Source: Branchinecta lynchi
Taxonomy: Eukaryota; Arthropoda; Branchiopoda; Anostraca; Branchinectidae
Length of the DNA stretch: 64,000 nt
Reading direction: 5' to 3'
Assembly (NCBI GenBank): GCA_023053575.1
Contig: JAKZAP010000004.1
Location: 22,435,252 to 22,499,251 of the forward strand
The stretch's first letter is position 1. Each line of letters opens with the position of its first letter. The notes below the pieces were generated by a model. It was not told where the DNA came from. It did no database searches and saw only the letters and a program-made list of their open reading frames with translations. Positions 59,283 through 64,000 of this stretch are shown here, piece after piece. The position numbers and the translations under genes were made by a program.

Positions 59283-62281
59283 ATGATTTTTACTCGGATA
59301 TATATATCAGTGATTTTGGTATTTGTCAGCTGTCCTGAAGGTGCAAGAAGGTGAATAACTGTGTAGCTTATCCATAACAGTACAGCGGTAGTTCATCGGA
59401 CCTTCGCCTAAGAAATATGCTGCCGCTGTATTTGTTTTTTGTTACTCATAGATTCGAGATTTTCATTTGCTTTGTCGGTATATTATAACAGCGATATTTC
59501 GGCCCTTCTTGGCAAGGGTCCTCGTCAGGCTGTTCTGGACTGGAAGAAACGAATCGGCACAATGGGCAGGTTCCTTTCTGTCAAACATCTTAGCTTACTT
59601 TCCGTTTTTTAATCCATAGTTTTAATATATGTTTACCAGTCAGCTTGGGCTCAGAGATTATTTATTGTCCTTCGAACCTAAGAAATGAAATAAAACAAGA
59701 TAGAATCTCGGTTTTCAACAACGTGAGAATTAAAGGTTAGGACGTAGCCAAGTAACTCGACTAATACGTAAAAAAAAATTATATTAGGCCCTGATCAGTA
59801 CACAAACTGTTGGCACAGAAAGGATTGGAAAATAACCATTTTGGCTGCATGGCACGCTACTGCTGTTGTTTTATTTGTTTATTATACACTAATTTTCGTT
59901 CGTGCCATATGTCTGTGTAGTTTGAGCGCTTGTGCACTTGTTATCGTTAACGACATCTCAGCTAAAATGACGAGATTCATAGTTTATTTCCGATGTTTAG
60001 TTATGTTCGTTTGTTAGTTGTCACATGCCGTAAGGCTCAAATTCATTCAATGGGTCTAGGTAACATACAGTACCATACGAGCTAGAGGGTATAGGGCAGT
60101 ATGATGGAAGTGATGGACATATCTCTGTTCTCGTTCTAGATAATTATACATAATCTATGCGGTCGAGAGTGAATTACTAGAGGCGTCTACATATTACAAC
60201 ATAACTCGTTGTGCCGGCCCACGAACATGTAGGGTTTCTGGTTCTTCTTATCCAGATTTCTGTAGATGAAATGGTGGTTATTGAGATCCCAAAACGTAAG
60301 TGGAGGGATTCCTATGACATTGCAAAAGTTGTCCGTCTGTCCGCACGATAACTCTCGAAGGGATTGAGATATTTTGATGAAAGTTGGTGGAACGATCCCT
60401 TGGGTCAAAGTAAAGGTCAAGTTCGAAGATGGACTCTGTTGCCCTATAGAGGGTGGGGGAGGGGTTTCAAATTAAGGGGCAAACAGAATATTTTTTGGAA
60501 GCTATTGAGATAGTTGATTTAGAGCTAAGGAGACTGAATTCGAATATGAAATTTATTTCCTCGCCGGACAAATAGTTCACTCTGAATCCAGCGAAAATCA
60601 GAAAATGTGTGAAAAGTAAAAGTTTAAAGTTGATTATAGGTTCGATTTAGGGGCAAAGAGACGTGCTGACTCCGAATATAACTCGCCGGACAATTAGTTC
60701 GGCCGGAATCCGGCCAAAACCGGAGAATTTTTTAAAATCGCTTGGAATCCGGCTGAAACCAGAAGGTTTGTTAAAAGTAAAAGTTTAATCTGATTTTGAT
60801 TAGAGGTTGGATGTAGGGGTAAGGAGACATGCTGAATTCGTTTTTAAGCTTTAGTTTTTTGGCAGACAAGTAGTTTGTCTGGAATCCGACCGAAACCGGA
60901 AGTTGGGTAGAAGTAAGGAAAGGAAGGAGATACGACGTAGGCTATAGGGTAAACCAGATGCAAAATCCATATTTGAATATTTGACAGTGCAAAACGGATA
61001 TATGAATATATCTGAACTTGCTGAAATTTAGAAGTCTGTTGAAGACCGAAAAAACAAGACCGAATTGTCGGGAGCAGATATTAAAATTTTAGGATCCCAT
61101 CGAAACCTTTGATCTTGTTCATTTCAGGAAGCGCGGGGTAAAAGATAGCATGGAAAGGCCTGTTTCGGAGTTTTCAAACAAAACGTACGGGATTTTGGGG
61201 GATTTTGATACTAATAGGAAAGACCGGTACTGGATGCGTTTCGACTGCCCCCGTGTTAAACCGAAGTGCCATACCGGACAGCAGTATTCAAGGGAAGGGC
61301 GAATGTGTCCCCCCTAGTGGCGGGAATAGAAAACACCTACCTGGGCTAGCTCGAATGTACCTTAACAAGAAAATCAGAGTAAAAGAAAATATTGTGCATG
61401 AATGAAAATTAAAAAAAGCTAAGATTGCAAGTAATGTATTTTTTTAAATAATTTTTTGAAGGTTCTAATATAAATTTTGCCTGAAAATCAGTCAAATTTC
61501 CAATCACAAAAGGAATATCTATCAGCACAGTACGGAACTTCAAATCGCCCCCATCTTAGCTGGAAAGACGAAGAAGAGAAAAGTGACTTCAAAACCAAAA
61601 TGCAGAAGAATCTCTACCATTTCGACTACCCGATCGAACAGCAAAAACAGCAGCTGTATACAGAATGAAATCGCAACACCAGCTTTAACTCCTACCAATT
61701 TTCAGAGAAGAAGCTCACAAAATCAGATATTTAAGGAAGAATCTTTAATTTTTTTCTTACCAACAAGTGCCGAGATATAGCTCTAATAAATGTAGCTGAC
61801 TTATCCGTTTTGCACCGTCAAATATAATCGCAAAAGGCCATTAAGCTAACTTAAAGTACGCTTCTGACCCAGTGAATAATTCACGAGCCGGTGGAATTCA
61901 CAGCTTAGTAAGCACACCTGGGCAAAAATAATTCTGAGCTGGTGTTCGTGCACAAAATCTAAACGTTAAGTGTTTCAACATACTAACATCTGATCGATTC
62001 TTTTTTGTTTTTTTTAGCTTCGAGTCTCCATGGACGTATCAGTGTGTCAGTGGACGATGCGTCAAAGTCGAAAAGGCGTCTGTCCAAGAAGACCAGATAT
62101 CTTTCGACACGTGTAAGCTTATTTGTGGACATGCGTCGTCTTTGTGGCCCATCCCGACGGGGTTGGCCGAGCTTGGCCAACAAGTGGCATTCCTTCAGAG
62201 GAAAAACGTGATATTTCGTAAACTTGCTACTCCCTGCACAGAGGTAGATGAACTGGTGGAACAGATGGTGGCCATATTTAA
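59283..62281 (+). CDS. Chitooligosaccharidolytic beta-N-acetylglucosaminidase, first two exons (3' part off window)
   Basis: Exon 1 59283-59350 gives a 22-codon signal-peptide-like start (MIFTRIYISVILVFVSC) and leaves two bases at a GGTGAAT donor. Exon 2 62018-62281, after a T-rich AG acceptor, supplies one base and then encodes SPWTYQCVSGRCVK, a short polar stretch, DTCKLICG, SLWPIPTG, and ends in a GTGAGTATT donor. The PWxYxCxxGxCxK and CxxxCGxxxxLWPxPTG pattern is the cysteine-rich lead segment of arthropod GH20 N-acetylglucosaminidases, secreted enzymes that trim chitin oligomers to GlcNAc. The phases fit exactly (2+1). The catalytic GH20 barrel is not in the window; no next exon is seen before 64000. 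The 2.7-kb intron contains families F, A and G. If 59282 is an acceptor (TTGTTCCAG just upstream), a 5' UTR exon precedes it. Confidence 0.88.
59487..59534 (-). ncRNA. Hammerhead ribozyme-like motif (best copy)
   Basis: On the - strand: stem I AACAGC, then CTGACGA, stem II GGACCCTT/AAGGGCC with one bulged A, then GAAA, a two-base-pair helix III (UA/UA without loop), C as cleavage base, and GCTGTT closing stem I with six pairs. All conserved hammerhead core bases are in place. Minimal hammerheads with tiny helix III are known from Penelope-like element terminal repeats. Confidence 0.7.
60280..61120 (-). repeat. Family A element in the intron of the N-acetylglucosaminidase gene
   Basis: Starts GAGATCCCAAAACGTAAGTG and the GGAGGGATTCC block. 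Four subrepeats follow, then AGACCGAATTGTCGGGAGC and GGATCCCATCGAAACCTTTG. Orientation is opposite to 29523-30478. Confidence 0.8.
61190..61930 (+). repeat. Family G element, partner of 53014-53870
   Basis: Co-linear with the reverse complement of 53014-53870. Contains AGCTCTAATAAATGTAGCTG, the sequence that follows the hammerhead core in family F/G copies, but the core itself is lost here. Lies in the N-acetylglucosaminidase intron. Confidence 0.8.
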
Positions 62282-63470
62282 GTGAGTATTTACTAACGCC
62301 GTCTTCGCGTTACTGGCACTGCCGAAATAAACAGACCGTGTTGTCGGGAAAGTTAGCTGCCAAAATAGACTGTTCTACTATCTGAACGCATCAAAATTCT
62401 CAGTAATCTCAGAAATCTTGGGACAACAATGTAGAGAGGCGGGGGTGATGTAAAAAGTGGAGTAAGTCGGAAAGGGGACGAAAAGACGATGCTAATTTCT
62501 AGTAGAAACCTGGGAATGGGAAGACATCTTTCTATAATGAAGAAGTGAAAACTCTTAACTCACCCCATACCCCATGGTCACAATAGTAATCATAAAGGAT
62601 TTTGTTTTCGCCAGGATGACGAGACAGAATCGAATAGACAAAAGGGTTATGTACTTACAATTGAGATCAGGACATTTCCGTAACATTAAAAAACATTAAA
62701 TGCGTAACATTACAAATAAATTAATAGGCTCAAGGACTAAGATTGGCTCTAGCAAACTTCAGGCTAGTTTCTTCACATGCGGCCTGAATAGGACCCTTGC
62801 CAAGGAGCGCCGAAATATCACTACAGCAGACCTTAGCCGACTTATCCCTTTAGCGAAATCAAAAATAATTCGAGCTTCAACCTCAGCTGTTGTGCACGAG
62901 CGATACAGTCTTGACCTAAGCTCGAAAAATTTGGTCGTTTTCTTTGTGTTAGTATCACCAAATTACTCAGCTTTCGTTATTTTCACATACAGCACAACAT
63001 GCCTCACAAATAACCGAAATTTCAAAAAAAATCACAAAAATTTTCTGAAAGTCCGCTTTCCTCTTTGGGTTAATTTTCTCAACGGGTGGTTTATTATTCT
63101 CAGGCCTGACAAACCTATTGATATCCAGCCTATTGCACTGATTTAGCTCTATTTTGAACAAAAAAGTAGCCGAGAATGTCGGGAACGTATTGCCGAGAAT
63201 GCTTCGTTTGTCGCTCAGAGGTGTTAAGCGTACCCGAGAAAACACAGGTTGTGGCTGAGATACTCTTGATGACTATCTCTCCCTTCCAGTGCAGAATCTC
63301 CGGGTACCTGCCGAAGAAATGAAGAAACGGTGTCACAGCTGCGCTGACTCAGGATTTGAGTCGTTGAATTTGAGTCGTTACGGACACGTTTACTCCTTCT
63401 TCCTGAGGATCAATGCGTGTTTTGGACTTGTTTGACTGTTTGGTCATATAGTGTATTGACGCCGTTGTAG
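62282..63470. other. N-acetylglucosaminidase intron 2 or downstream stretch
   Basis: No exon is recognised. A degraded family F core (CTGAATA...GAAATATC) is at 62783-62820. Confidence 0.5.
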
Positions 63471-63471
63471 C

Positions 63472-64000
63472 CAGGGTTGCCACAAAAAACATAACACCGA
63501 GAGATACAAAAAAATATGCGAGAATTATCAATGTAGTTTCCGAGATAGTCATAAATATACCCGAAAATCCCAGAAATACGAGATTAAGTATTCCTTCAGC
63601 CCAAGCTAAGCGAATCATATTTGATAGTGCAAAATGGATGCGTCAGCTGAATTTTATTAGAGGTATATTTCGGCCCTTCTTGGCAAGGGTCCTCTTCAGG
63701 CTCAAGCCGCTCAAGTTGGAAAAACGAACTTGTGAAAACACAAGTTCTCCACAAAACTAGTTTTCCACAAGTTCGGTTTTCCAACTTGAGCGGCTTTGAG
63801 CCTGAATAGGGCCCTTGCCAAGAAGGGCCGGAATATAGCTCTAATGAAATTCAGCTGACGTATCCGTTTTGTACTATAAAATAAAATGCGAGATTCCTGA
63901 AAATGCAGCCGAGGTTATAGAAAATGTAACCGAAATTTACAGAAACCATATATTTTTAAAGAAAAATCCGTCACCGAGAAATACAAAAATTTAGCCCAAA
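63472..64000. repeat. hAT-like left end and surrounding repeat, continuing past the window
   Basis: CAGGGTTGCCACAAAAAAC at 63473 matches the left termini of the MITEs at 43485 and 58668. CCGAGA/ATAC-type motifs recur to the right edge, interrupted by the foldback at 63622-63878. No right terminus lies in the window. Confidence 0.45.
63622..63878. mobile_element. Foldback element with hammerhead-like cores in both arms
   Basis: Two arms of about 120 bp are inverted (GATAGTGCAAAATGG on the left, TTTTGTACTATAAA on the right), meeting at a short centre near 63742-63760. The - strand core in the left arm (63658-63704) has CTGAAGA, stem, GAAATATA. The + strand core in the right arm (63798-63841) has decayed to CTGAATA and GGAA. 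Confidence 0.8.

Noticed and set aside
53323..61668. Matching small proteins (MPENQS...YTE) in the two family G copies
   Set aside because: Codon-by-codon comparison shows mostly amino-acid-changing differences and almost no silent ones, so no sign of selection on a protein.

Overview
Host and content. This is repeat-dense animal DNA with intron-containing genes (GT-AG introns, three of them longer than 2.5 kb). An arthropod, perhaps a crustacean, is the best reading. The strongest clue is the first part of a chitooligosaccharidolytic beta-N-acetylglucosaminidase (signal-peptide exon plus the cysteine-rich N-terminal module typical of arthropod enzymes) at 59283-62281. The species cannot be fixed from sequence alone.

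Genes. Four host genes are supported by spliced, phase-consistent exons. (1) PTRHD1, + strand, 22184-23231, two exons. (2) A C2orf69 homologue, - strand, 31982 down to 23314, five exons; it is tail-to-tail with PTRHD1 with only 82 bp between stop codons. (3) A two-pore-domain (K2P) potassium channel, - strand, 44048 down to 36007, four exons, with very unusual selectivity-filter residues in both pores. (4) The 5' part of the N-acetylglucosaminidase gene, + strand, running off the right edge. The left edge carries the 3' end of an AT-rich Ulp1-type (C48) protease joined to a PHD-like finger, probably from a mobile element. Some further exon-like stretches are listed with low confidence.

Mobile and repeated DNA fills most of the rest. 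0.6-9.3 kb: a 1.6-kb hAT-like element with perfect 8-bp target duplications, family A repeats, a 328-bp minisatellite MITE, and a 2.7-kb element with 18-bp perfect inverted termini and a perfect 8-bp duplication nested in a family A copy. 9.35-13.86 kb: a satellite array of 231-233-bp monomers with higher-order structure. 16.3-18.9 kb: three unrelated minisatellite/tandem blocks. 20-22, 39-42, 47-49.4 and 54.5-56.8 kb: family B elements, with hairpin ends and an internal ladder of about 130-bp G-tract-bearing subrepeats. 24-29.3 and 33.8-34 kb: palindromic family D MITEs, one containing a nested Harbinger-like element. 29.5, 42, 45-46.8, 49.5 and 60.3 kb: family A copies. 42.9, 46.5, 53.2, 59.5 and 62.8-63.9 kb: foldback-type repeats that carry hammerhead-ribozyme-like cores, as expected of Penelope-like element termini. 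Two 5'-truncated LINE tails lie inside introns of the C2orf69 homologue.

Overall, a few compact, conserved genes sit in introns and spacers that are almost wholly built from non-autonomous transposons, often nested. Several insertions can be proved by comparing filled and empty copies inside this window.
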